In this document: positions 1-11,930 of the stretch, piece after piece
Position numbering within the stretch: the first letter of the stretch is position 1
Layout of the letters: every line of letters starts with the position of its first letter
NCBI RefSeq assembly: GCF_014905175.1
Contig: NC_057791.1
Span: 15,442,177-15,506,176, forward strand
DNA from: Aphidius gifuensis
Lineage: Eukaryota > Arthropoda > Insecta > Hymenoptera > Braconidae
DNA: 64,000 bases
Reading direction: 5' to 3'
The notes under the pieces: model-generated
Told to the model about the DNA's origin: nothing
The model's database searches: none
Seen by the model: only the letters and a program-made list of their open reading frames with translations
Made by a program: the position numbers and the translations under genes

Positions 1-53
1 AATTAATTTCGTTGCAATTGTTGGTTAATTTAAATATGTATTTTGTTGATAGG

Positions 54-3000
54 ATGAATAATAACGATACTGTTGTTGTTGAAGAGAGTGGTGAGATAAA
101 TCACATTGATAATCAGCCAAATGAAAATTCAAGTAGACATGTGTCACCATTGATATATACTCAATCGGGTAAATCATGTCCTAGTCAATCAATAGCAACA
201 GCTCGAAAATTACTACCAACATCAGCAACAATAATTAGTCCTGATAGTTCTGCTGTAACATTGTTTGTTGGGCATGCACTTGCTGGTGCATTAACAACAT
301 CATCACCAACAACACCAGGACAAAAACCTATTCTTTCCAGAAAACAAACACCCCAAATTATTCATACAACAACAGCTGTACTATCAACAGCACCAGCAGC
401 AGCAATAGCAACGACAACAGCAACACAAATTAATCAAAATCAAACTGTTAAACATGGTATTTCAACAGTTGCTCTTAAACCAACAATACCACATGAATCT
501 GTTGTTTTTCCAGCAGGTAATTTATTAATTTTATAAATTTATTAAATGTTTATTCAACTAATATTATTATTAATTTAATTAACAGGCACGATTCCAGTTG
601 GTCAAATACTTAAACAAAAAATAATTACTCCAATGTTACCTCAAATTGGTCAAACTTCAACTAGTAATAATTTACAGCCACAAAATCCAATAACAAATAT
701 AATATTACCACAACAACAAATACAACAGCTACAACAACAACAACAACTACAACATCAATTTCAACAACAACTACAACTACAACAGCAACGACTACAACAA
801 TTACAACAACAACATTTACATCAACAACAACAACAACAACATTCACAGCCACAAAATTTATTAAATAATATACAATTTAAGCACACTCCAGTTATCAGTG
901 ATACCATCAAAAATTTAAGTCCAGGTAAATTAAATACATCATAAAATAATTAATTAACTATTTTTTGAATAATATAATATATCATTTTAATTTTTAATAT
1001 TATTTTACAGTACTAAAAGAATCTACAACAACAAATTCAACTCAAAATCCTCCACCACTTCATCCAATATCAAGAATGAGTCTATTAAATCAAATAAAAA
1101 GTAACACAGAAAGTTTAAAATGTGATTATCCAGGTGCTGTTTTAACGAGAATTCCAAGAAAAGAAGAACCAGAAAAACGTAGAAGAACAATAAGTAATAT
1201 ATTATCACGTAATCGTGATAAAACATTGAAAAATCAACAATTTATAAATTCAATTGATATTGAACCAGATAAAAAGAAAAAAATTAAAAAACAAAAATTA
1301 ACACATACATTAGATATAAATAATTGTACAATTATTAATTCAGATAATAATGATACAGATCAACAAAAAATAATTAAAAATAATGATGATATAACATTGA
1401 TAAAAATTGTACAAAATGACAATGATGTTATTCAAAATTTAAATAAATCTGATGATCGAGCAATGGAGATAGTTGAAGAATCAACAAGTCATAATAATGA
1501 TGTGTCTAATGATAAAATTACAAAAGTAATTGAAACAAATACAAATGGAAAAATTAATGATGAAAGTAATGATAATATAACTAATGGAAATCATTCAGTT
1601 GAATTAAATATTGATTCACCAAAAAATAATAATTGGAAAGATGGTGTTGGTACACTTCTTGGTACTTCAATCAAGGTGAGAATTAAAAATTTTTTTTGTT
1701 TATTTTTTAATAATAAATTATGTAAAATGATTGATAAATAATAAATGTATTTTTCATTGTAGAATTCATCAACAACAAGTGGTCAAAATGTGGTTGATGT
1801 GGAAAATAAATGTGTTAATACAAATGACACTCAAGCTAAGGATAATAATCAAGATGTTAAATTGAATAAAAAGAAAAAAGCTTTACAGCTATATTCATCG
1901 GATGATGATAAAAATATATCTGATACTTTTTGTACATGTGAAGGTTGTGGTCTTCATGGTTATCTAGCTGAATTTGAAAGTTTAATATCATGCAGTCCAA
2001 AATGCACAGAACAAATTGAAATATCAAAACAACAAAAATTGAGAAAAGAAAAAGATAATATTTTTCAACGTATTAAAAGAAGACGTAAAAAAGAAGAAAA
2101 GCAAGCTAAAGAACAACATGATACAAAAGAAAATGATGAAAAAGATTTAACAAATGAAAATGATGATGAACAAGAGTTAAAAGAAAAAGATAATAATAAT
2201 GATGTTGAAAAATTAAAAGATGCTGATGTTGAAAAAGAAAAAGAAAAATTAAAAAATGCTGGTGTTGAAAAAGAAAAAGAAAAATTAAAAGATGCTGGTG
2301 TTGAAAAAGAAAAAGAAAAAGAAAAAGAAAAAGAAAAAGAAAAAGAAAAAGAAAAAGAAAAGGCAAAAGAAAAAGAAACTGATATAAAAAAACGTGAATA
2401 TAATAAAAAAAAGGATAATGATAAAAAAAAAGATGTTGAAAAAGAAAAATTAAATGATAAAGATAAAGAATTGGAATTAAAAAATGTATATGATTCAATT
2501 GAAGAAGTAATTGATAAAGTTGTTGAAGAATCAGTTGAACAAAATAATGATTCAAAATCAGAATCAGATAGTGATACAAAAGACATAATAACAAATGATG
2601 ATGATGAAAGTCAAAGTGTAGCATCATCTGATAAAAAATATCCATGGCAAAAAGCTAAAAAAGGTTTTTCATGGTCAAAATATCTTGAATATTGTAAAGC
2701 AAAAGCAGCACCACAAAGATTATTTAAAGAAACACAACCATATGGTAAAAATTTATTTAAAGTTGGTATGAAACTTGAAGGTATTGATCCAGCACATCCA
2801 TCACATTATTGTGTATTAACAGTATCAGAAGTTGTTGGTAATCGTATACGTTTACATTTTGATGGTTATCCAGAAAATTTTGATTATTGGGTTAATTGTG
2901 ATAGTATGGATATATTTCCAGTTGGTTGGTCAGAAAAAAATAATCATCAACTTGATCCACCAAAGGGTTATGTTGCTAGTAATTTTAATTGGAATGCATA

Positions 3001-4746
3001 TTTAAAAACTTGTAAAGCAACAGCAGCACCTAAAAATGCATTTTCAATTAAAAATTTTGCATCAACACCAACAGCATTTCGTGTTGGTATGAAACTTGAA
3101 GCTGTTGATAGAAAACATGGTGGTATGATATGTGTTGCAAGTATTGCTGGTGTTATGGATTCACGTATACTTGTACATTTTGATTCATGGGATGAAGTAT
3201 ATGATTATTGGGCTGATGCTAGTTCACCATATATACATCCAGTTGGTTGGTGTCATCAATATGGACATAGTTTAACACCACCAAATAATTATAAAGATCC
3301 AAAACAATTTACATGGGATTCATATTTACGTGAAACAAAATCAATTGCAGCACCAAGTAGAGTTTTAAAACAACGTCCACCATGTGGTTTTAAACGTGGT
3401 ATGAAAATTGAAGCTGTTGATAAAAGAGTACCACAATTAGTACGTGTTGCAACAATTATTGATGTTAAAGATCATACATTAAAAATACATTTTGATGGTT
3501 GGCCAGAATCACATGCATATTATGTTGAAGATGATTCATCAGATATACATCCACAAGGTTGGGCATCTAAAACTGGTCATCCACTTGAACCACCATTAAC
3601 ACCAGAAATATTAAGTGAAGCAACTGAATGTGGTACACCTGGTTGTCGTGGTATTGGACATATTAAAGGACCAAGATTTGCTGCACATAATTCACCATCT
3701 GGTTGTCCATATTCACCACAAAATTATAAAAAAATTAGAATAACATCTGATAGATTAAATGTTAAACATGAAATTGCTGATTATGATGATGATTCATTAA
3801 TTAAACATGAAATTAAAATTGAGGGTAGAATTAAAGATAGAAGTGATAGAAGTGAAAGATTTGCAGCAAGAGATGAAAAAATTGCTAAATTAGAAATGGA
3901 TCTTAAACAAGAATATGATGATGGTTTTTCAGTTAAATATGAATCAACAGAAAATTTAGAAAGGTAAATTAATTGTAAATATATATTTTAAACACGTTTT
4001 ATTTATTTTTGATTAAATTATCTTTTATTTATTTAGATCTCAAAAATATCATCGTCATCGTAATAACAGTGATGGCGGATCAGACGATGAAGAGCACGTG
4101 ACTAAAAAAAAACGAAAAAGGTTAGTTAATAAATTTAAAATTGAGCTTTAATATAAATATTGATTTTCGATAAACATAATAATTTAAATTTTCACAGACG
4201 ACAAGTATCGGAAGAACGTAATTTATCATTATCAAATTCAGTGTCAAGTGATAATTTTACATCTGGTACTTACGCACCAAATATGCCTGATAAACAATTA
4301 CGTAAAGAATTATATCAAAGTGTTTATAATCCTGGTTATAAACCATTACCAGATGCTCCACATGTTTGGGCAAAACATAGTAATGCATTAAATCGTGTTG
4401 TTGCTAAGCAAAACACTAATCCAAGAAGATGGTCAAATGAAGAAGTCATTAAATTTATCCAGGGTGTACCAAATTGTAAAGACATTGGGAGTATTTTTAG
4501 AAAGCATGTAAGTAATTTATTATTTATTCAAATGTGTAGATTGTTTTTTTTTAAGAAATTCGACAATTAATTTTATCAATTTGATAAGCAATAATTAATC
4601 AATAAATTATTATTCAACAGAGCATTGATGGCGAAGCTTTTTTGATGCTTACACAAGAAGATTTGGTTAAACTTTTGGGTCTTCGATTGGGTCCTGCCAT
4701 TAAATTGTACAACAGTATTGTACTTCTACGTCGTCGTGTTACATGA
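54..4746 (+). CDS. l(3)mbt: L(3)mbt-like chromatin repressor: three MBT repeats, C2HC finger and SAM domain
   Basis: Seven exons join in frame: about 53-516, 586-924, 1011-1675, 1763-3963, 4037-4120, 4198-4507 and 4621-4746 (TGA at 4744-4746). All introns are GT..AG. From the ATG at 54 this gives about 1395 residues. The frame is open to the window edge and an AG precedes position 53, so the true N-terminus may be upstream. Seen: Gln/Thr/Asn-rich N-terminus, an FCS-like Cys cluster (CTCEGCG at 1930-1970), a long Lys/Glu stretch, then three MBT repeats (about residues 785-1105), each with the HFD..W....Y core. A C2HC finger (CGTPGC...CPYSP) follows, and a SAM domain forms the last 70 residues. 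MBT2 keeps the Asp, Phe, Trp and Tyr of the methyl-lysine cage known from L3MBTL1. Family knowledge: nuclear reader of mono- and dimethyl-lysine that represses germline and growth genes in LINT/dREAM-type complexes. The order 3xMBT-ZnF-SAM separates it from Sfmbt and Scm. Confidence 0.93.
708..852 (+). repeat. CAA/CAG trinucleotide run encoding polyglutamine in l(3)mbt
   Basis: This is an imperfect CAA-rich run inside exon 2 of the l(3)mbt-like gene. In the coding frame it gives a Gln-dominated tract broken by Leu and His. The antisense translation is a Val-rich open frame that is only a shadow. Confidence 0.85.
2180..2400 (+). repeat. In-frame Lys-Glu repeat tract in l(3)mbt
   Basis: Three units of about 57 bases encode variants of a DxGVEKEKEKLK motif (from about 2200), followed by a pure GAAAAA hexamer run encoding alternating Glu-Lys. 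This charged linker lies upstream of the MBT repeats. It is length-unstable by nature and produces Phe/Ser/Leu-rich antisense open frames that are not genes. Confidence 0.85.
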
Positions 4747-4794
4747 GATATCTTTGAAGTATTTTATACACCTCAAAAATTGGTGTACATATAA

Positions 4795-4800
4795 AATAAA
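4795..4800 (+). terminator. Poly(A) signal AATAAA for l(3)mbt
   Basis: The first AATAAA after the stop codon lies about 50 bases downstream of it and is followed by T/A-rich sequence. It is a plausible cleavage and polyadenylation signal. Other AT-rich variants lie nearby (for example around 5110). Confidence 0.5.
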
Positions 4801-6280
4801 TATTAATATATAAGTTTCTAACAACAAAAAAAAAAAAATGAATAAATGAAAAGATATTTTTTTTTTTCATTAAATATTTATCAAAAGTTATTTTCTATAG
4901 TGATTAAGTAATCATAGAAAATACTGGTAATAATAATATAACTTAAACTTTCCAAAATTGTTGTTAGAAAAATTTTAAAACAACGTGAATACTTGTGTCC
5001 TATTATTATACAATTAAAAAAACAGGAATGGCTTTTTTTTTTTCTCTTGTTTTTTTTTAGGTTTTAATTTTTTTCAATAATAATATTGTAAAAATGTATA
5101 TAAATATATATAATAAAATTCATAAATATAGATAATTGTTGCATTTTTATTTATTTATTTATATATTAACAAAAATTAAACGTTGACAGGTGTAAAAATT
5201 GTTTTTCTTTTTGATTTTCATTGCTGATAATTTGAGGTTTGATCGAAATTTATAATCAATTGTTTGAATACGTAAAAATATAATAATGTAACTATGCATC
5301 CAATAGAAATACTGTAAAAGTTGATCCATTTTTTCATTTATTAATAATAATTAATAATGTTTATAAACATTTTTTTATTTATTGACAAAACATGTTTTAT
5401 TTTTTTATATCCATAATTTGTAGTCAGGATATTTACATCTAGATGGCGACGTTGTTATTGTCCCTATTTTTTTTTTTTTTTTTGGTCATTGACATTTTTA
5501 ATTTGAATTCAATAAAAGTTGGAATAAATTTTGTCAACTATTATAGGTTCTTGATTTTATAAATAAATATAAATAAAATAATGACAAAAACGGATTGTAA
5601 AATTTCAATGATATCCAAAGTTATTCAACGAAGAATTTCAATCGAAAAGATATAAAGTTATTTCTCCGGAAAAAAAAAAATAAGTTTAGAAAAGACATGA
5701 GTTTTTTTCTCTGGAGGACACGTATAACCTGAAGGAAATATTTCTCCTACTTTTCTCCTATTTTCCAACTTTTCTATGCTTCTTTAGAGTTTCTCTATGC
5801 TCAAAAAACGTAATAAAACATGCAAAACTTGAAAAAAAATAAGATCGAAGAAATTTCCATTGTTCAATGCGGAAAAAAGAACAAGAAAATTCTCCGCCTT
5901 GCTTACAAAATCGGAAAAAGACGAAAAATTCGGAGAAAATTCGGAGAAATATTATACACCAGAGTAACAATAAATAATTAATTTTATTAATTAATTAATC
6001 AAGTTGTTTATCATTATTTATTATTATGTACATGGCATATAGAAAAAAAATTAAATATCAGAAAAGAATTGACCTAAAAAAGTTTTAATACTTTATAATA
6101 ATAATTAACACTTCAAAGGGCACTAATAAAATTCAAATGACTTAGTTGTTAATATAGTAAAGAGAACTGATTATTAATTTTAAAAAGTTTTTATTATTAT
6201 CACTCCACGTTGATCGATTAAGGTTAATCCGTCGTTTGCTTTTGTCATCTTGACCTGTTTGTATGACTATAACATATAAA

Positions 6281-6520
6281 GTCATCCAGTTATGGCTACA
6301 GCAGTATTTTTACTTGGTGGTTTTGGTTCTGGTTTTGAAAATAAAAATTGTTGATCCATTGAGAATTTACACTGGTAAACATACAACACCAAAACCAAGA
6401 CTACGAAGTAAAAATACTGCTTCAGCCATAACTGGATAAGTAGCAGCATCTAGTGTTTCTTGAATTAATTCAATAGCACCACTTGATCCTACTTTTTCAC
6501 CAATTCAAATGATGCAATTA
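6281..6520. pseudogene. CAD (rudimentary) CPSase fragment arranged as an inverted repeat, unit 1
   Basis: The + strand arm (6281-6345) reads HPVMA..VF.LGGFGSGFEN in one frame. The - strand arm (6520 down to about 6375) reads IGEKVGSSGAIELIQETLDA, then YPVMAEAVF. Both match the first ATP-grasp half of carbamoyl-phosphate synthetase in CAD, where the family carries EKVAPS..A..A, YPVL.RAAFALGGLGSGFA. The arms are therefore complementary over roughly 65 bases around a loop of about 40. There is no start codon, and stops follow the arms, so this is an exon-derived relic. Confidence 0.65.
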
Positions 6521-7630
6521 TCATTCTAAAATTTCATACGTACCAGCAACAGTATAACATTTTTTCAAGATAATCCTTACTCTACTGGAAAAACTTTCTG
6601 ACTTTTTAACTTGTAATAATATAACTTCATACGTATACGTAAATAAATATTATTATAATAATAGTGCTTACTATCTGTAAAAAATCATCATGAATCATTA
6701 TTTTTTTATTTGAAAAATTCATAATTGAAAATAAAATAAATATAGAATTATTTTACGTTCAGAATAAAGAAAATGAATCTCTAAGTAATGAAAACGATGA
6801 TAAATTATATAATTATAATTATAATTTATTTTTGTTCTTTGTGTATTAATAAAAAAAAAAAAAAAACATTTTTAGTTTGAATTCAATAAAAGTTGGAAAT
6901 GAATGTTCTTAACTATTATTGTTTTTTGAGTTTATAAATAAATCTAAACAAAATAATGACAAAAGATGGATTGTAAAATTTCAATGACATTAAAAGTTAT
7001 TCAACGAATAAGTTCAATCAAAAAGGTATAAAGTTATTTCTCCGAAAAAAAACTAGTTCGGAAAAGACACGAGTTTTTTTTCTTTGGAGGATACGTATAC
7101 CCTGGAAGAAATATTTCTCCGACTTTTCTCATATTTTTCAACTTTTCTATGCCTCATTAGAGTTTCTGTACCCAAAAAAAGTAATAAAACATATAAAACT
7201 TGAAAAGAAAAGATCGAAGAAATTTTCATCGTTTACTGCGAAAAAAAAGAAGGAGAAATTTCTCCACTATACATGTATAGTTCATTTGCGTACAAAATCG
7301 GAAAATTTGGAGAAAAGTCGGAGAAATATTATACACCAGGGTAACAATAAATAATTAATTTTATTAATTAATTATTCAAGTTTTTTATTATTATTATTTA
7401 TTGTTGTACATGGCATATAGAGAGAAATTTAAATATTAAAGAAAAATTGATGGACAAACTAAAATATGATCTTGTTATTAAAAAAAGTATTAGTTACTTA
7501 CAGTATATTATTATATCTATAGACCTAAAAAGGTTTGAATACTTTATGATGTTGTCTAGTCAATGAAATGATTAGATTGTAAATATTAGATACTGGTCAT
7601 GAAGTTGATCAGTTTCTGCTGAAATATTAG

Positions 7631-7870
7631 GTCATCCAGTGATGGCTAGAGCAGTATTTTCACTTGGTGGTTTTGGTTCTGGTTTTGAAAATGGAAAATG
7701 TTGATCCATTGAGAATTCATACTGGTAAACATACAAAACCACAACCAAGACCTTCAAGTGAAAATACTGTTCCAGCCATAACTGGATAACTAGCGGCATC
7801 AAGTCTTACTTAAATCAATTCAATAGCACCACTTGGTCCTACTTTTTCACCAATTCAAATGATGCAATTA
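7631..7870. pseudogene. CAD (rudimentary) CPSase fragment arranged as an inverted repeat, unit 2
   Basis: Same architecture as the copy at 6281-6520. The + arm reads HPVMARAVFSLGGFGSGFEN if its diverged codon 4 is allowed. The - arm reads IGEKVGPSGAIELI, then a stop, then DAASYPVMAGTVFSLEGLG. The in-frame stop in the - arm shows that this copy is not coding. The fold-back arms are retained. Confidence 0.62.
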
Positions 7871-9078
7871 TCATTCTAAAATTTCATATCATTCAACTAA
7901 TAATTATCATATCATTTTTATTAGGAACAATGTATAATCTTTTTTCACGTTAATCCTTACTCTACCGGAAAACTTTCTGACTTGTGCGATCGGTCGTTCG
8001 AATATTATTTTTATTTATATTAAAAATGTCAAACTTGACTAATATAATGATCAAAATTTATAATTAGTTTTTTGAATACCTAAAAATATAATAACTATGC
8101 ATACAATGTAAGTATTCCTATTGTATGGGAATACTGTAAAAGTTGATCCATTTTTTAGATTTATTTATTAATAATAATTGATAATGTTTATAAACATTTT
8201 TTTATTTATTGACAAAAAAAAACAAGTTAATTTTTGTTGACAATTTGTAGTCAGTATATTTACTTTTAGATGGCAACGTTATTGTTGTAACTATTTTTTT
8301 TTTTTTTTTGTCATTGACATTTTTAATTTGAATATAATATAAAAGTTGGAAATTAATTTTGTCAACTATAATACAGTCTCTTGATTTTATAAATAAATCT
8401 AAATAAAATAATGACAAAACACGGATTGTAAAATTGAAATGACATCAAAAATTGTTTAACGAAGAATTTTAATTAAAGATAGACAAACTTATTTCTCCGA
8501 AAAAAAAAATAATTTTAGAAAAGACATGAGTTTTTTTTCTGGAGGACACGTATACCCTGGAAGAAATATTTTCTCCGGCTTTTCTCTCCTATTCTTTAAC
8601 TTTTCTACGGCTCTTTAAAGTTTCTGCACCCAAAAAAACGTAATAAAACATATAAAAATTGGAAAGAAAATATCTGAAAAATTTCCATTGTTTAGTGTCG
8701 AAAAAAGGAGAAGAAATTTCTCCACCTTGTGCATAAAATCGGAGATAAGGCAAAAAATTCGGAGAAAAGTCGGAGAAATATTATACACCGGGGTAGCAAT
8801 AAATAATTAATTTTATTAATTAATTAATTAATCAAGTTTTTTATCATTATTTCTTATTATGTACATGACATATAGAAAGAAATTTACTTTATAACAATAA
8901 TTAACACTTCAAAAGGTTACTAATGAAATTGAATAACCCGTACATGTATAGTTGTTAATGCACCTATACTTGTATAGTTGTTAATGCGACTTTCAACAAA
9001 TGTTAAGAATAAAGACGAGTAATAAAGAATACAAAAGAGTATAAGAGCTTATCGATCTGTATGTAGGTGATGTATTAA

Positions 9079-9321
9079 GTCATCCAGTTATGACTAGAGG
9101 AGTATTTTCACTTGGTGGTTTTGGCTCTGGATTTGAAAATGGAAATTGTTAATCCATTGAGAATTCATATCGGTAAACATACAAAACCATGCACAACCAA
9201 GACCTTCAAGTGAAAATACTGCTTCAGCCATAACTGGATGACTAGCAGCATCAAATGTTTCTTGAATTAATTCAATAGCACAACTTGGTCCTACTTTTTC
9301 ACCAATTTGAATGATGCAATT
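9079..9321. pseudogene. CAD (rudimentary) CPSase fragment arranged as an inverted repeat, unit 3
   Basis: The - arm is the best preserved of the three copies. From 9321 downward it reads IGEKVGPSCAIELIQETF, then DAASHPVMAEAVFSLEGLG without a stop. The + arm reads HPVM, then VFSLGGFGSGFENGN, then a stop. A CA insertion interrupts the inner part of the - arm near 9190. It lies in the array unit next to the gustatory receptor gene. Confidence 0.62.
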
Positions 9322-9640
9322 ATCATTCTAAAATTTCATATCATTCAACTAATAATTATCATATCATTTTTACCAGCAACAGTATAACATTTTTCCAAGA
9401 TAATCCTTACTCTATACTGGAAAAACTTTTTGACTTGTGCGATCGATCGTTCAAATATTATTTTTATTTATAATAAAAATTTCAAACTCGACTAATATAA
9501 TTATTGATTATTTACAGTAGTTTTTTTAACTTGTAATAATATAACTTCATACGTAATAATAGTGCTTACTATCTGCAACAAACCATCATGAATCATTATT
9601 TAAAAAAAAATAAATTTCTAAACAATTAATTTATTTACAA

Positions 9641-11461
9641 TTAAGTATACATCTCAATTACCTTCAGCATAAACTTACGAGTAATGGAAAAAAAATCCAT
9701 TCCAGTAAGTGCTACTTCGTCAATTGCTAATTGATTTTGGAACCACTGAGGCTGTTAAGAAATATTACACATAAAATCAATCATAAATTCAACACAAAGT
9801 ATGTAAAAACATATTCATCAAACCTCATAATTTGCACTTGATACTGGACAATGAAAAAGAGCAAATAAAATTATTCTACTTTGATGATGAATCCTCGCTG
9901 CTGAAAGAGTAACTGCAGCTGTTCTACATACCAAAAACCCAAATGATCCAAAAAAATATATTTCACTTAGCACATCATTATCCACTGGTCTACTAAATGA
10001 TAAAATTTATCAATTTATTTGAGCAAATAATAATTAAATATACAATAACAAATCCTTACGCAAATCCTTTGAAAAATTGTAAACAAATAAAGTAAAGATT
10101 TCCAGCAAATGATAACAAAATCAAAGGTGAAATCACATTGTTTGTTTGTTTAACAAGATCACTAATAATTGTATATTTTTCTCGAATTTCAGGCCAATCA
10201 ATGTTGCAGTCATTATTTTCTACAACTGATTCAATGACAATTTTATTGAGGCATTTATATTTTTCAGCAAGTCCAGTTGATACCTTCAATAATAAATATT
10301 TTATAAATAATCAAAATAAATAGTTTTTAAAACAATAATTAGGTTTAATTAATTTTCATACCAGTATGATAAAAAGATCCGTAAAATTCCAGATAAAAGT
10401 TGAGAAAAAAAAAGCAATTCGAATTAAAATTCCCAATGTAATTTGGCTTACAGCTAAAAATATAAATTTATGTTATAAAAAATATTGATTTGATTGATTA
10501 TTGGATCTTACAATTGTCAAAAAAATAAGAATTAAAATGGAATTTATAAACAGTTAAATAGTTTTGTCCTATTTGGGCGAAATAATCGGACAAGTAATGT
10601 CCTCTGATGTCAGTGAAGAGCATCAAGGTGTGTTCTCCAAGAGCCAGCATCAACATAACAGTTGAAATAATTTTAAATTTCCACTGCAATCGTTGGGTGT
10701 TGCCATAAAAACTTGAACATTTAATCAATTGATAAGTATTTTTTTTTTTTTTGATTTTTATTTAGGAGAAAAATGACACTAACCTTATGAGTTTTTTCTC
10801 AACTTTATACCATTTTTTTTGTAGCTTAATCCAGTTTGATGATTGACAGAAAAATATTAATATTGATGTATTATTTATTCCTAAAAAAATCATTAATGAA
10901 ACAATATAACCAGTGTTTCCTGAGAAATAAAAAATTAATAATTATATTAATCATTTGTTTGTTGAATTTTTTTTATAAATTGATTTGTTTTGTACCAATT
11001 TTATTATGTTGTTTTTGAGTAAGTGAAAATATAACAGTTAGAAAAATAATTCCAAGATATGATATGATAAAAATTGAGTAAAATTTCCACAATGGTTTGA
11101 TGATGAAAATTAAATTTTCTTGAGAATTTTTTTGGACTTTTATAACCGGCATTATTCCAAAAAATTTGGCTGCTGTGAGAATGGGTTGAATGGCAGTATA
11201 GAAGCACTCGGAATTCTGTGGATAAAAAAGATTTAAAATAAAAATTTATACAAGTCGAAAAATATAATATTATTGATCAAAGAAACTCGCGTTTATTTTG
11301 TGGCTATTTTGACGCTCAATGTCTAGAAATAAAGTACCAATTGAAGACTCTGATTGTAATTTACAAATAGATAAATTTTGATGGTGTGTAAATATTGGGC
11401 TGTCATTTTCAGCTTCACTTGGTTGAATATCAATTGAATTTTTATTTAATATCCTTGACAT
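9641..11461 (-). CDS. Sugar-type gustatory receptor (Gr64f/Gr5a clade), 3' end apparently truncated
   Basis: Seven exons join in phase: 11215-10996, 10919-10784, 10711-10512, 10453-10362, 10283-10060, 9992-9824 and 9751-9641, giving 383 residues. Family-typical blocks are FYTAIQPILTAAKFFGIMPV (start of TM1), WNFTDLFIIL, then ISPLILLSFAGNLYFICLQF, SEIYFFGSFGFLVCRT (TM6), and DEVALTGMDFFSITRK. These define a seven-transmembrane chemoreceptor of the trehalose/sugar clade, expressed in gustatory neurons. A candidate first exon (11461 down to about 11280, starting MSRILNKN) looks coding, but its splice phase does not fit exon 11215-10996, so the N-terminus is unresolved. Read through, the last exon ends in TAA at 9641 with KVIEMYT. 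The conserved TM7 signature TYhhhhhQF is absent. A usable donor (AAG/GTAATT near 9662) suggests that a final exon once followed. Confidence 0.8.
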
Positions 11462-11930
11462 CTTGCAGTATAGTCTAATTGTTTTTGCAGATTTTATTTT
11501 ATCAATTTTTTTATTAGTAGTATTTTTACACTGTTAAAAAGTAACATAAATATTAAAATTTAATTCTGAAAAAATTATATCAATGTAACAATTCAAGTAG
11601 TCAACAAATATTCTACTAAAAAATTACAATATTACACAAAATTAAATTCACAAAAATTTTAAACCAACACTTGAATTTGTTGTTTTATTAAATTTAGCTG
11701 TTCAGGCACTTCAAGTTAACTGCATTAAATTTAAAACTGTATCGTTATTGAGTTCTACCAGAATACTGATCTAAATATATTTTCATTACTCTACATATTA
11801 TATAAAATAAACAATGATTATTTGAAATCACTCTGACGTACAATTATTTTTTTATTTCCTGGTTTATAAAATCTAATGTATTGATTATCAAAAAATTGCA
11901 CACGTCATTGTTGTGATTAATAGACAAAAC
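11462..11930. other. AT-rich intergenic sequence upstream of the gustatory receptor
   Basis: This is presumably the 5' flank of the receptor. An open frame continues upstream of the candidate start to an AG near 11530, so an untranslated or longer first exon is possible. I see nothing else here. Confidence 0.4.

Larger units (their letters stand above)
5238..9600. repeat. Tandem array of three diverged units of about 1.4 kb
   Basis: Three units run in direct orientation: about 5238-6700, 6860-7990 and 8048-9600. Shared landmarks recur in the same order. A block beginning GACAAAA..GGATTGTAAAA starts at about 5582, 6958 and 8412. A block bounded by ATTTCTCCG and CGGAGAAAT ends at about 5960, 7330 and 8785. 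A GTCATCCAGT inverted repeat starts at 6281, 7631 and 9079. Spacing between units is 1350-1455 bases. The units have drifted by point changes and indels. No unit contains a long open frame. The array separates l(3)mbt from the gustatory receptor. I do not recognise the element; it could be a satellite-like locus or a non-autonomous transposon amplified in tandem. Confidence 0.85.

Noticed and set aside
661..852. Val-rich antisense frame
   Set aside because: Complement of the CAA polyglutamine run in l(3)mbt.
2065..2645. Two long antisense open frames rich in Ser/Phe or Leu/His
   Set aside because: They are shadows of the Lys/Glu repeat of l(3)mbt on the opposite strand; no splice or family support.
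5758..5970. 70-codon minus-strand frame in the tandem array
   Set aside because: Equivalent positions in the other two units are not open, so it is a chance frame in repeat DNA.
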